64,000 nt of DNA from Maribacter algarum (ex Zhang et al. 2020) (GTDB taxonomy: Bacteria > Bacteroidota > Bacteroidia > Flavobacteriales > Flavobacteriaceae): assembly GCF_005885635.1 (NCBI RefSeq), contig NZ_VATY01000002.1, positions 868,001 through 932,000 on the forward strand, given 5' to 3'. The notes under the pieces were generated by a model, which worked only from the letters and a program-made list of their open reading frames with translations, searched no databases and was not told where the DNA came from. The translations under genes were made by a program, and so were the position numbers. Each line of letters opens with the position of its first letter. The stretch's first letter is position 1. This document shows positions 25,949-34,852 of this stretch, piece after piece.

Positions 25949-27247
25949 ATGAAAAAGGCAATTTTCTTTTTAGCAATACTTGTTTGCGCCCAAACCTTTG
26001 GCCAAGAAGCCATGCGACGTTGGCGCAAACTGAATCAAGTCCGTCAAGATAAATTTGATTTGGTTCTACCTGAAGCCATGCGCGAAAACAATATTGCCAT
26101 GTGGATCGTGACCAATCGCGAAGGCAATCTTGATCCACTCTATACCGATATGGGCGAAGGCTACGTAGGCCAAAATGCTTACTACATTTTCACTGACATA
26201 GGTAAAGAACGTATCGAACGTGCGGCACTAGGTGTTGGCGGATATTTATTGAAAGAAGGCGGTACCTATGATTATTTCGGCTCCGCTGATGAGCTCAAAG
26301 AGTTTGTCGCTAAACGTGACCCAAAAACCATTGGGTTGAATATTTCCAAGAATTTTGGTGGTGCAGACGGACTCACCCATTCTGCTTATTTAGAACTTTC
26401 CGAAATTCTCGGTGAGAAATATGCAAAACGCTTTGTATCCGCTGAAAAATTGGTTTCTGATTTTAGGTCCAGACGGGTGGCTAGTGAAATTGCCATCTAT
26501 GGAGAAGCCGGAGAATTTTCGTATACCATTGCTGAAAGAGCCTTTTCTAACGAGGTGATTACTTCAGGAGTAACGACACTTGAAGATGTCGCTTGGTTTA
26601 TGAAAGACCAACAATTCAAGAACAACCTTGGTTCGTCTTTCGGAATGCCTTCCGTTTACATTACAGGTCCTGATGGTGTTGAAGCTACTTCGAGCGACCG
26701 AATTATTCAACGTGGTGATGTCTTGATGTTGGATTGGGGCGTGGGACTCATGAATATGTTCACCGATATGAAACGTATGGCCTATGTATTGAAAGAAGGA
26801 GAGACCGATGTGCCGGCGGGAATTCAAAATGCCTTTGAGCAAGGGGTGAAAGTCCGTGATATCATCAAAAAAACCATCAAACCGGGAGTCACGGCTCAAA
26901 AAGCAGAAGATGCGGTCTATGCAGCGTTGACCAAGGCAGGATTCAACAAAATGAAGGGTTTCAATAAATTCACCGATTTGGATAAGACCGATGTAATCAT
27001 TGGTTGTCACTCCGTTGGGAATTGGGGGCATGGTATTGGTCCTTCTGTAGCATTTTTCAATCCTGTTCGTCTTACTTATGAACTGAAACCTTCGAATTTG
27101 ATTTCCATTGAGCTATTTGCCTATACCAAAGTCCCAGAATGGGGTGGCAAAAAACTACGTGTTCCCTTGGAAGACGATGCGGTGATTACCGAGAGAGGTG
27201 TTGAGTGGTTGTACCCTATCAATCCTAAAGTTTTAGTGATTAAATAA
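25949..27247 (+). CDS. M24 family metallopeptidase, exported
   Basis: A 432-residue protein with a signal peptide (about 1-18, TFG-QEA). The C-terminal pita-bread domain of Xaa-Pro aminopeptidases/prolidases carries the metal ligands in order: two Asp in LDWGVGLMNMFTDMKR, His in GHGIGP, Glu in SIELFAYT and Glu in PLEDDAVITERG. The N-terminal half is the creatinase-like domain. All five ligands are present, so it should be active on peptides in the periplasm. It heads a three-gene run with an M28 peptidase and a membrane protein. Confidence 0.88.
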   Translation: MKKAIFFLAILVCAQTFGQEAMRRWRKLNQVRQDKFDLVLPEAMRENNIAMWIVTNREGNLDPLYTDMGEGYVGQNAYYIFTDIGKERIERAALGVGGYLLKEGGTYDYFGSADELKEFVAKRDPKTIGLNISKNFGGADGLTHSAYLELSEILGEKYAKRFVSAEKLVSDFRSRRVASEIAIYGEAGEFSYTIAERAFSNEVITSGVTTLEDVAWFMKDQQFKNNLGSSFGMPSVYITGPDGVEATSSDRIIQRGDVLMLDWGVGLMNMFTDMKRMAYVLKEGETDVPAGIQNAFEQGVKVRDIIKKTIKPGVTAQKAEDAVYAALTKAGFNKMKGFNKFTDLDKTDVIIGCHSVGNWGHGIGPSVAFFNPVRLTYELKPSNLISIELFAYTKVPEWGGKKLRVPLEDDAVITERGVEWLYPINPKVLVIK

Positions 27248-27256
27248 GTATTATCA

Positions 27257-28150
27257 ATGATAAAAACGGCTATTTTTCTGATGCTTTCGCTCTTCGTTCA
27301 ACAAACGATGGCCCAAGAAAACAATGAGCTACTGGAAGCACAGAAAAAAGTCATTGCTGAATTGAGTGGTCATCAAATTCCAGAAGATGGTAGAAGGATT
27401 CCGCATCGGAGTACCAAAGAAGAACGTGAACTTACCAGGGACTACTTATCGAAGGTAATCGAATCCCTTGACCTTACACCTCAATTGCAAGAATATACCC
27501 GTCCGAATGTGAATCCGATTATAGATTTGCTTTTTGAACCTTATAGAGGTGCCAATGTGTACACCACCTTACCTTCAACGAATGAAAGTGATGCCTATCT
27601 AGTGATTGGAGCCCACTTTGATACGGAGCGAAACTGCCCGGGAGCTATAGATAATGCCTCTGGAATCGCAATAGGATTTGGGGTACTTAGAAAACTTACA
27701 ATGCTGAAAGAAAGAAATGCAAATGTGATTTTGGTCTATTTTGATCAGGAGGAAGAAGATCTTGTAGGAAGCCAAGCTTTTGCACAAAAACTGAAAAAAG
27801 AGGAGTTCAATGTCCATTCCGTGCACAGCATGGATACCATGGGCTGGGACCGCGATGGTGATAATGCCGTAGAATTGGGATTACCGAGCGACCTTTTAGA
27901 AAAAACGTATGTAGAAGTTGGTAAAGAATTGAATATTCCCATTGTTATTACTAGCGTTGGTTCAAGCGACCATGTACCATTTTTAGATTTAGGTTTTAAC
28001 GCTGTAGGATTGACCGATGAACTTACCTCAGGTGACTATGCACCCTACAAAGACACTGAAAACGATACCTATGAGACGGTAAATTTTGATTACATCACGA
28101 CATCGACTGAGTTGGTGTACGAGGTTCTAAAAAAATTAATGGAAGAATGA
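27257..28150 (+). CDS. M28 family aminopeptidase, exported
   Basis: A 297-residue protein with a signal peptide (about 1-19, TMA-QEN). The two-zinc M28 site is complete: GAHFDT (His, Asp), PGAIDNASG (bridging Asp), DQEEED (catalytic Glu and zinc Glu), SMDTMGWD and DHVPFLDLG (His). It removes N-terminal residues from peptides. It starts 9 bases after the M24 peptidase, and together they can degrade imported or periplasmic peptides, including those with proline. Its stop overlaps the start of the next gene (ATGA). Confidence 0.9.
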   Translation: MIKTAIFLMLSLFVQQTMAQENNELLEAQKKVIAELSGHQIPEDGRRIPHRSTKEERELTRDYLSKVIESLDLTPQLQEYTRPNVNPIIDLLFEPYRGANVYTTLPSTNESDAYLVIGAHFDTERNCPGAIDNASGIAIGFGVLRKLTMLKERNANVILVYFDQEEEDLVGSQAFAQKLKKEEFNVHSVHSMDTMGWDRDGDNAVELGLPSDLLEKTYVEVGKELNIPIVITSVGSSDHVPFLDLGFNAVGLTDELTSGDYAPYKDTENDTYETVNFDYITTSTELVYEVLKKLMEE

Positions 28151-28536
28151 GTGTTTTAAAACAAATGGCTTCTTCTAAAGTGCTGTATTCACTTCTAGGC
28201 CTTTCAGTGCTGTTCTTTTTAGTCAAGGGGGTTACCTATGCTTCCATTGGTAGTTACGTGCCCATCCTTTTTATAACTATTGCAATCATTATTTTGGGTT
28301 GGAGTTTTACAAGATGTAATAAAGTCCATCGACATATCATACGTTTTTGGGCAATACTAATTATTCTTTGGGCTAGCATTAGATTGGTTTTATGGATAGT
28401 TTTAGAAATAGATACTACCCTCACTGAATCGCATTTACGTGAACAATTCGGAATAGTTCAAAATATTATTTCCTTACTAATGCTGCTTATCGGTATTAAA
28501 ATCATTAGGGAAGTAAAACAAAGAAAACTGAATTAG
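28147..28536 (+). CDS. Small membrane protein in peptidase operon
   Basis: A 129-residue protein with about four membrane spans (roughly 13-31, 36-54, 64-86 and 102-120) and no recognised domain. Its ATG overlaps the TGA of the M28 peptidase gene (ATGA), so translation is probably coupled. Its stop is only 4 bases from the stop of the convergent glycosyltransferase. Function unknown. Confidence 0.65.
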   Translation: MSVLKQMASSKVLYSLLGLSVLFFLVKGVTYASIGSYVPILFITIAIIILGWSFTRCNKVHRHIIRFWAILIILWASIRLVLWIVLEIDTTLTESHLREQFGIVQNIISLLMLLIGIKIIREVKQRKLN

Positions 28537-28540
28537 TTTA

Positions 28541-29779
28541 TCATATGTTTTTCTCCTCAATCCATTTGGACATATACTTCGTACTTGCCATGGTTTGGTG
28601 CCCAAGTATTGCGCCAACAAAGTTGTTTTTACGGTGGGTTTCTAAATCTTTTTGAACCGAACCTATTTTTGCATCTAACTTTTCAATCCAAACGGATTTG
28701 TCGTAAAGCGTATTGATGATTTCAAATCCATTGGTTTGTGCTTCCTCCCAAAGGCTTTGATTTTTATATAGCTCAATTGCGGAAGCAGCGATATTTTCTG
28801 ATGTTTCCGCAATTTGACCGTTAAAATCTAAATCGCCGTGCATGCCCTCTGCTCCTACTGAAGTTGTTACACTAGGAGTCCCGTTCTGCATAGCATCTAT
28901 TAGTTTTCCTTTGAGTCCGGCCCCAAATCGTAAAGGCGCCAAATTAACTCTGGCTTGATTGAAAACTTCGTTTACATTTTCTGCCCAACCTTTTACTAAA
29001 AAGCCTTCATTTTCAGTATGCATTTGTCGAATACGCTCAGGTAAATAAGCACCGTAGATTTTTAGATTGGCTTTTGGCAATTGCTTTCGAATCAAAGGCC
29101 AGATTTCGGACTTTAACCAAACTATCGCATCTACATTTGGAGCATGTTTCCCGTTTCCTACACAACTGAAATCTACTCGGTTTTCGAAGCTATTCCAAGT
29201 TTGTTCTTCTTCCTTAGAAATGGGGTCCAATAGAAAAGGTAAGTATATCAAAATAGACTCATCCATACGAAGTACATCCTTTAATAAATACATCTCATAG
29301 AGAGATATAATTAACGATATATCAGAACGATAGATACTTGAAATTTCCCGTTTCGTAATACCCTCATTCAGCCAAGCATCAGTAGAAAAGGGAATACTAT
29401 TCTTAAAACACTTTTCACGTGTTTGTCTTAAGGAATGTAGGTCTTCGGTATCGAGAATTCGGAGTGCATTGGGGGCGAACTCAGCAACCCGCCAACCGAA
29501 TTGCTCTTCCGTTAAGAATCTGTCGAACAAAACAACTTCAGGATTCAACTGGGTCACAAATTCATCAAAACTGGAATGGTTTAGTTGTATGGATGCTTTT
29601 TGAATACCCAGAGTATCTAAATCAATGGAAAGTTCAGATTCGATTGCTGTACTTGCCATTGTAATTTGATAATTCTTACGCAGAAAATATTGAATGAGCT
29701 GTAGCATTCGGTTCCCCGCTGCTGTGGAAGAGGGTTCAGGCCAGACTAGTGCTATTATGAGGAGATGTTTTTTAGTCAT
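28541..29779 (-). CDS. Glycosyltransferase family 4 protein
   Basis: A 412-residue GT-B fold glycosyltransferase. The C-terminal donor-binding half is clear: the block VDAIVWLKSEIWPLIRKQ, then NLAPLRFGAGLKGKLIDAMQ (glycine/lysine-rich donor loop) and GTPSVTTSVGAEGM. The N-terminal acceptor half begins LIIALVWPEPSSTAAGNRM. No signal peptide or membrane span, so it acts in the cytoplasm, probably on a lipid-linked or surface glycan. It is monocistronic and not part of a glycan cluster. The sugar cannot be told from the sequence. Confidence 0.82.
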   Translation of the reverse strand: MTKKHLLIIALVWPEPSSTAAGNRMLQLIQYFLRKNYQITMASTAIESELSIDLDTLGIQKASIQLNHSSFDEFVTQLNPEVVLFDRFLTEEQFGWRVAEFAPNALRILDTEDLHSLRQTREKCFKNSIPFSTDAWLNEGITKREISSIYRSDISLIISLYEMYLLKDVLRMDESILIYLPFLLDPISKEEEQTWNSFENRVDFSCVGNGKHAPNVDAIVWLKSEIWPLIRKQLPKANLKIYGAYLPERIRQMHTENEGFLVKGWAENVNEVFNQARVNLAPLRFGAGLKGKLIDAMQNGTPSVTTSVGAEGMHGDLDFNGQIAETSENIAASAIELYKNQSLWEEAQTNGFEIINTLYDKSVWIEKLDAKIGSVQKDLETHRKNNFVGAILGHQTMASTKYMSKWIEEKNI

Positions 29780-29839
29780 TTGCTAGTAAGCAGTCTTTTG
29801 AAAGCCAAAATAGTGAATATTGAAGTTCGATGTTTCTAA

Positions 29840-29875
29840 GATCTCAACTCCGCTCGATATGACAGCAGTAGTTGT
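29840..29875. repeat. Interspersed short repeat, degraded copy
   Basis: The stretch around GATCTCAACTCCGCTCGATATGAC resembles the 'CGACTGCGCTCG' interspersed palindrome seen again at 36180-36262. It lies between the glycosyltransferase and helicase genes. The match is partial. Confidence 0.35.
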
Positions 29876-29920
29876 TTCAGAATAACTGCCTACTTCCTAC
29901 TACTAACGGCATACTGACAT

Positions 29921-31432
29921 CTACATCCTAGCCGCAAACTTCTTTGAGATATTTGAACGCAGTTTACGTTCATAATCCTCCTCGAGCCATTCCTTGTAAT
30001 TCTTTGTATTGTTCATGATACAATAGGAATATTGGCGAACGCGATACTGAATTTCTTCTTTCAGCTGTTTGGCTAGAATACGTGCATCAAAGACATCTTC
30101 GGCATTTTCAACACAGATTTGAGCATGCTGTTCGATACTATTTTCAAGCACGGTTTTAGACTTCTGTCCTAAAGCAAAAATTCTCTTATACTCTGCCTTT
30201 ACGTCGTATTCAATATTATCTGACTTTGAGAATTTTTCACGTAATGAAGCTGGCATTTCATATATAAACTCCCGTTCAATATCCTCGTCATTCTTGATAT
30301 TCTCCAAAAAGAAATCCGGGAAATGGAAAATTTCTTGCCAATCGATGGGCGCATCCCACATACCGAAACGTGCAACATTATTCCCCATATCCACCACTGT
30401 AAATTCCTTTTTATTTGGAAGTACACGCGAACCACGACCAATCATTTGAAAGTACAAAGTGAGTGAGCGGGTAGCTCGGTTTAGGATGATGGTTTCTACA
30501 GTTGGTTCATCAAAGCCTGTAGTTAAAATACTCACAGAGGTTAATATTGCATTGGGCGTATTCGAAAACCAATCCAATATTTCACGACGCTCTGCAGCAC
30601 TATTTTTATTGTCTAAATGACGGATAGGAAGCTCTGCTTTCTTAAAGGTCTCGTAAACGTAACGGGAGGTGTTAATCCCGTTATTGAAAATCAAGGTTTT
30701 GGTTCCCTTGGCAATTTCATTATACGCCGTCATTAGCTTGCTCAGCATGTTTTGATTGCCGTATAGCTCGTCAGACGACTTTACCGTATAATCCCCATTG
30801 ATACCTAACTTTAAGTTCTGAAGGCTTACATCATAATTGTAAACGTTGGCTTTTGAAAGGAAATTCCGCTTTATCAAAGCAGCGATAGACTCACCAACTA
30901 TCAACTTCTGATAGTTGTCCTTCATGGGTAACTTGATGTTCGAACTCAAGGGAGTTGCTGTCACTCCTAAAATGAATGAGTTTTCAAAGTATTTGAAAAG
31001 CTTTCGGAAGGAATTGTAATGTGCTTCATCAATGATGACAAGACCAATATTATTGATTTCAACTTTCTCCTCTTGTAGGCGATTATTAAGCGTTTCTACC
31101 ATTGCTACAAAGCAAGCAAATTCATCTTGGTCCTGAAGTTCTTTGACTTCACTATTGATAATTTTATTATTTACCCCAAAACCGCTAAGCATGTTAGAGG
31201 TCTGAATGCTTAATTCAATACGATGGGTCAGTACAACTACCTTTTTACCGGTTTGTTCGATATATCTTCGAGCGATTTCGGAAAAAACAACTGTTTTTCC
31301 TCCCCCAGTAGGTAATTGATATAATATATTGGAACCTGCTTCGGACTCATCAAGTGCTTTGAAAATTTTATTTAAATCTTCAATCTGATAGTCGTATAAG
31401 GTTTTTTCCTTTGTCTCCTTTTGTACTTCCAA
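29921..31432 (-). CDS. DEAD/DEAH-box superfamily 2 helicase
   Basis: A 503-residue superfamily 2 helicase of the type III restriction-subunit/RadD-like group. Walker A is LPTGGGKT (about residues 40-47), motif II is IDEAH, motif III region is GVTATPL, and motif VI is QMIGRGSR. The C-terminal 120 residues are a unique helical region. The start is TTG at 31432, as no ATG or GTG lies between it and the upstream in-frame stop. No restriction or modification partner is adjacent, so a repair or nucleic-acid remodelling role is more likely. Confidence 0.88.
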   Translation of the reverse strand: MEVQKETKEKTLYDYQIEDLNKIFKALDESEAGSNILYQLPTGGGKTVVFSEIARRYIEQTGKKVVVLTHRIELSIQTSNMLSGFGVNNKIINSEVKELQDQDEFACFVAMVETLNNRLQEEKVEINNIGLVIIDEAHYNSFRKLFKYFENSFILGVTATPLSSNIKLPMKDNYQKLIVGESIAALIKRNFLSKANVYNYDVSLQNLKLGINGDYTVKSSDELYGNQNMLSKLMTAYNEIAKGTKTLIFNNGINTSRYVYETFKKAELPIRHLDNKNSAAERREILDWFSNTPNAILTSVSILTTGFDEPTVETIILNRATRSLTLYFQMIGRGSRVLPNKKEFTVVDMGNNVARFGMWDAPIDWQEIFHFPDFFLENIKNDEDIEREFIYEMPASLREKFSKSDNIEYDVKAEYKRIFALGQKSKTVLENSIEQHAQICVENAEDVFDARILAKQLKEEIQYRVRQYSYCIMNNTKNYKEWLEEDYERKLRSNISKKFAARM

Positions 31433-31576
31433 GTAGTTCTCTTTTCTTTTGAATTCTTGTTAAAAATTTGATGCGGGGGGAATTTTGCAAAACTAACAGA
31501 TTTTTACACTTGGACGAAATTTAATATTGGGATTTCTACAATTTTAATGAATTATGTTGCTAAGGCAACACCATTT

Positions 31577-32506
31577 TCAATAGCCCTTTTCAGTAGAAAC
31601 TAAATTCAACAAGCTCTCTCCCCTTTGCATTCTATGATAGTTTTCGATAATCTGCGGGACTACAGATGCTGTATCTGAAACACTGGCGTAGTGCGGTGTG
31701 ATGTGTATTTTTTCATGTTTCCAAAAGGGGTGTCCTGAGGACAAAGGTTCTTGATGGAAAACATCTAAAGTCGCCCCTGATAAATGTTCATTGTCCAACA
31801 TTTCTATTAAGTCTTTATCCACCAAATGCCCGCCCCTAGCGGCATTGATGACAAATGCACCTTTTGGTAATTGTTTGAAGAGTTCCTTATTTAAAATACC
31901 TGAGGTTTCATCGGTCAAGGGAAGCAAACAAACCAGGATTTCCGACATTGCCAAAAACTCACCAAGTTCTTCCTGTCCAGCAAATGCTGTTACTTCGGGA
32001 ATTTCTTTTCTGGAATTTGACCAACCCTGTGTCTTGAATCCAAACCGGACTAAATCCTTAGCTAATACAGCCCCCAAAGCACCTAGACCCAAAATTCCAA
32101 CCGTATAATCAGCAATGCGGTGGTATTGCTTAGGGTTCCAAAGGGATTTTATTTGATTGATTTTATACTCGTAAAACCGCTTTATGTGGCTAAAGATGGC
32201 TGCAATGACATATTCGGACATGTCACTTGCCAGCATTGTATCTACAACCCGTGTAATGGGAATATTTGTAGGAGCCGTTTCATCCTCAAAAATAAAGTCC
32301 ACCCCTGCACCACTACAGGCAATGTATTTGAGATTGGGATATTTTGCTATTGTTCCTTTCGGATGCTTCCAGACTAATACTACATCAATTTCATCAACCG
32401 GATGCTCCTCCAAATAACTATACACTTTGATATCTGGAGCAGCTTCTTGCAGTGCTTTTTTCCAAAGTTCAATTTTATCGTCTTGCCGTATGATTACTAT
32501 GCTCAT
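31577..32506 (-). CDS. D-2-hydroxyacid dehydrogenase, GhrA-like
   Basis: A 309-residue NAD(P)-dependent dehydrogenase close to glyoxylate/hydroxypyruvate reductase A. The dinucleotide-binding loop is GILGLGALGAVLAKDL. Catalytic blocks are INAARGGHLVDKDL (Arg), LDVFHQEPL (Glu) and ITPHYASVSD (His). It reduces glyoxylate, hydroxypyruvate or a similar 2-keto acid. Cytoplasmic, monocistronic. A short palindrome (GTTGC-TAAG-GCAAC at 31556-31569) lies just behind the stop. Confidence 0.87.
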   Translation of the reverse strand: MSIVIIRQDDKIELWKKALQEAAPDIKVYSYLEEHPVDEIDVVLVWKHPKGTIAKYPNLKYIACSGAGVDFIFEDETAPTNIPITRVVDTMLASDMSEYVIAAIFSHIKRFYEYKINQIKSLWNPKQYHRIADYTVGILGLGALGAVLAKDLVRFGFKTQGWSNSRKEIPEVTAFAGQEELGEFLAMSEILVCLLPLTDETSGILNKELFKQLPKGAFVINAARGGHLVDKDLIEMLDNEHLSGATLDVFHQEPLSSGHPFWKHEKIHITPHYASVSDTASVVPQIIENYHRMQRGESLLNLVSTEKGY

Positions 32507-32550
32507 AAAAATAAGTTCAAGTTCAAGCGCAAGCTCAAACGAAAGTTAGA

Positions 32551-33060
32551 CTAATCAATGATATCCAGAGCCCTATTAAACTCTTCCTCAAACAACCAAT
32601 TTTGCTCTTGTGTTATGGTATATACTTTTACGATTCTTTCCTTAAAATCCGGCAGCAATCCGTTTATGGAAATGAACTGAACAGCTTCCGTAAAACTATT
32701 GGCCATGCTTTTAAAAAAGGCATCAGGCACGTTTCTATCCATTGAGAAAGACTGTGCGATTTCAAGGTTAAAAAGCATTACATCAGCCACTAAATTCGGT
32801 TCAACTCCAAGTTTATTAAAATGTTTGATAAACTTTTGTGCAACAGAACGTCGTGCCTTAGGGCGTTTTCGCTTAATTGGAAAATACTCGTTTGAGATTT
32901 TGGTCTTCGCTTGCTGAATCAACTTATCTTCTTTCGGATTAAATACAAAGTCATAGTATTCCTTTACCAAAGGGAAGCGTTGGTACAAATCCATCAACTG
33001 TTCTTCCAGTTCTTTTTTCTTTAGTTCTGCTAAATATTTCTGTAAAGCTCTTTTACTCAT
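32551..33060 (-). CDS. DUF6155 family protein
   Basis: A 169-residue, highly charged helical protein without signal or span. The N-terminal SKRALQKYLAELKKKELEEQ and the central KFIKHFNKLGVEPNLVADVMLFN are the conserved blocks of the DUF6155 family as I recall it. Function unknown. It is followed by a short tract with repeated TTCAAG/CAAGCT units (32512-32540) before the dehydrogenase gene on the same strand. Confidence 0.65.
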   Translation of the reverse strand: MSKRALQKYLAELKKKELEEQLMDLYQRFPLVKEYYDFVFNPKEDKLIQQAKTKISNEYFPIKRKRPKARRSVAQKFIKHFNKLGVEPNLVADVMLFNLEIAQSFSMDRNVPDAFFKSMANSFTEAVQFISINGLLPDFKERIVKVYTITQEQNWLFEEEFNRALDIID

Positions 33061-33286
33061 CTCATGAATTTGTCTTTCAAAAATAGCTTTTGCGTTTCAA
33101 TTATTCATCATGCTCAAAACGCTTTAGACTGTTCATCCAAATCCAAAACACCGCCAACGCAATGAAGTAGAGGTTTAACAAGGTTTTGTAATAAATTATG
33201 TATAAGATTATCTATATGTCTTTGGAAAAGAGGGGATAAAAATGTATTATGATGTCTTGTAGAACACCGAAACACCAAAAACATAT

Positions 33287-34150
33287 ATGAGGCAACTAAA
33301 GATTATCAAGCAGGTAACGAACAGAGAATCAAAATCACTCGACAAGTACTTGCAAGATATCAGCAAAATCGATTTAATAAATGCTGCGGAAGAAGTTGAA
33401 TTAGCGCAGCGCATTCGTGAGGGTGACCAATGGGCCCTTGAAAAACTAACTACAGCTAACCTACGATTCGTCGTTTCAGTAGCAAAACAATATCAGAATC
33501 AGGGATTGAAACTTCCCGACTTAATAAATGAAGGTAACTTAGGTTTGGTAAAAGCTGCCAAACGTTTTGATGAAACTAGAGGATTTAAATTTATCTCTTA
33601 TGCCGTATGGTGGATTCGTCAATCCATTCTCCAAGCTTTGGCGGAACAATCAAGAGTAGTTCGATTGCCATTGAACAAGATTGGTTCGATCAATAAAATC
33701 AAGAAAACCTTTTCATATTTAGAGCAAGCCAATGAACGCCCACCTTCTGCAGAGGAAATCGCTAAGGAATTGGAGATGACCGTTAGTGAGGTAAAACAGT
33801 CAATGAAAAACTCCGGAAGACACGTATCAATGGATGCACCACTTCGTGAAGGGGAAGATTCGAACTTATACGATGTATTGAGATCAGGAGAATCACCAAG
33901 ACCAGATAAAGATTTAATGCAACAATCATTGAACATTGAGATTGTTCGTGCTTTGGAAACTTTGTCTCCACGGGAGGCTGATGTAGTAAAATTGTACTAT
34001 GGAATTGGAGATCAACAATCGATGACTTTGGCTGAGATTGGACAAACCTTCGACCTGACTCGTGAGCGCGTGCGTCAGATTCGTGAAAAAGCGATTCGTA
34101 AATTGCGTCACAATTCAAGAAGTAAATTATTGAAGACCTATTTGGGATAA
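33287..34150 (+). CDS. rpoD: Primary RNA polymerase sigma factor RpoD/SigA
   Basis: A 287-residue sigma-70 factor. Region 1.2 is at about residues 13-50, region 2 at about 55-125 ([20 protein letters not shown], then [13 protein letters not shown]), region 3 at about 135-205 and region 4 at about 222-283 ([26 protein letters not shown]). It lacks the long region 1.1 and non-conserved insert of the E. coli protein, which is normal for the primary sigma factor of Bacteroidota, where it reads TTTG/TAnnTTTG promoters. It is monocistronic with its own strong terminator. Confidence 0.95.
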   Translation: MRQLKIIKQVTNRESKSLDKYLQDISKIDLINAAEEVELAQRIREGDQWALEKLTTANLRFVVSVAKQYQNQGLKLPDLINEGNLGLVKAAKRFDETRGFKFISYAVWWIRQSILQALAEQSRVVRLPLNKIGSINKIKKTFSYLEQANERPPSAEEIAKELEMTVSEVKQSMKNSGRHVSMDAPLREGEDSNLYDVLRSGESPRPDKDLMQQSLNIEIVRALETLSPREADVVKLYYGIGDQQSMTLAEIGQTFDLTRERVRQIREKAIRKLRHNSRSKLLKTYLG

Positions 34151-34170
34151 CTTCAAACTAACCATAAAAA

Positions 34171-34204
34171 AAGCGCCTTAACACTAATGTTGAGGCGCTT
34201 TTGT
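34171..34204 (+). terminator. Rho-independent terminator of rpoD
   Basis: A 13-bp stem with one G-T pair (AAGCGCCTTAACA at 34171-34183 with TGTTGAGGCGCTT at 34189-34201) has a 5-base loop and is followed by TTT. On the minus strand it could also end the micropeptide transcript that arrives from the right. Confidence 0.9.
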
Positions 34205-34221
34205 ATAAAGGGAACTACCGT

Positions 34222-34320
34222 TTAAGAATAGTTCAATTTATTGATTTCGTAATCGGTTAAGATTTCATTTAAACTTTCAATGAAGTTTAAATACGCTGCG
34301 TTGTCTGAATTCTGTGCCAT
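34222..34320 (-). CDS. 32-residue acidic peptide (copy 1)
   Basis: A short ORF found by reading the gap: ATG at 34318-34320, TAA at 34222-34224, 32 residues. It aligns without gaps with the peptide at 34353-34451 (12 of 32 identical). The shared core is YLxF(I/L)xxLNEIL(T/S) at residues 10-22, and E25, L29 and Y31 are also shared. It is acidic, amphipathic and helical in character, with no leader/cleavage motif, no cysteine and no signal peptide. The pair lies 32 bases apart and ends at the shared rpoD terminator. It may be a regulatory, signalling or toxin-like micropeptide; function unknown. Confidence 0.65.
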   Translation of the reverse strand: MAQNSDNAAYLNFIESLNEILTDYEINKLNYS

Positions 34321-34352
34321 GATTTGGGGTTTTTAATTTTGTGAAAAGTAAA

Positions 34353-34451
34353 CTACATATAGTCTAACTCTGCTAATTCGTTTACACTTAAAATTTCATT
34401 TAATTCTTGTAGGAAGGTTAGGTACTCCTCGCCGTAAGTATCGTAAAGCAT
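34353..34451 (-). CDS. 32-residue acidic peptide (copy 2)
   Basis: A short ORF found by reading the gap: ATG at 34449-34451, TAG at 34353-34355, 32 residues. It is the paralogue of the 34222-34320 peptide, with the same length and the core YLTFLQELNEILS. It carries five glutamates before residue 20. It starts 22 bases after the stop of the basic ORF at 34474-34704, so the three may be one transcript. The conservation of protein sequence at full length, with different codons, is the main reason to believe it is translated. Confidence 0.65.
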   Translation of the reverse strand: MLYDTYGEEYLTFLQELNEILSVNELAELDYM

Positions 34452-34473
34452 AGTAGTTTAGTTTTGGTTAAGT

Positions 34474-34704
34474 TTATTGCGTTTGGGTTTTCAATAATTC
34501 TTTCTCAATATCTCTATAACGTTCAGGGAAAACAATTAATTGTGGTGAACGCTTTAATTTTTGTTGCGAAACAAGGGAATTAAATAGAAAAGATTTTAAA
34601 AGCCACAAATATGGAGTGTAGTTCGTCGATGTTTTTGACAGCTTTGATTTAATCACATGTTGATTTCGTATAACTGGTAACTTCATTATACAGAGATTGA
34701 TCAT
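34474..34704 (-). CDS. Small basic hypothetical protein
   Basis: A 76-residue ORF (70 residues if the second ATG at 34686 is used, which gives MKLPVIRNQH). It is strongly basic, with a central aromatic stretch YLWLLKSFLF and no recognised domain. It lies directly upstream of the two 32-residue paralogous peptides on the same strand. It could be a partner, a processing or immunity factor, or a chance ORF. I do not recognise it. Confidence 0.4.
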   Translation of the reverse strand: MINLCIMKLPVIRNQHVIKSKLSKTSTNYTPYLWLLKSFLFNSLVSQQKLKRSPQLIVFPERYRDIEKELLKTQTQ

Positions 34705-34852
34705 TTATCCAAGAGTTTATTCAGCTGTTAAATGTAGCTCCTGCCTCATTTTTAAAGGTGTTGACGGATAATAAGAAACACTTAAATACGTTATTTACTT
34801 ATTCAAGTCCGAGGAAGTTGAAACTAGGCTTTCTCCCAAATTGAATTCCCAA

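Noticed and set aside
31556-31569. GTTGC-TAAG-GCAAC hairpin behind the GhrA-like gene
   Set aside because: The stem is only 5-7 bp and no T-run follows on either strand, so it was not called a terminator.
32507-32550. Short TTCAAG/CAAGCT repeated tract between the DUF6155 and dehydrogenase genes
   Set aside because: It is too short and degenerate to call an element; noted only in the DUF6155 entry.
33079-33210. Minus-strand frame of about 30 hydrophobic residues between the DUF6155 gene and rpoD
   Set aside because: It has a membrane-like stretch and a charged tail but no ATG or GTG start and no paralogue in the window. It could be a small membrane protein, but the evidence is too thin.
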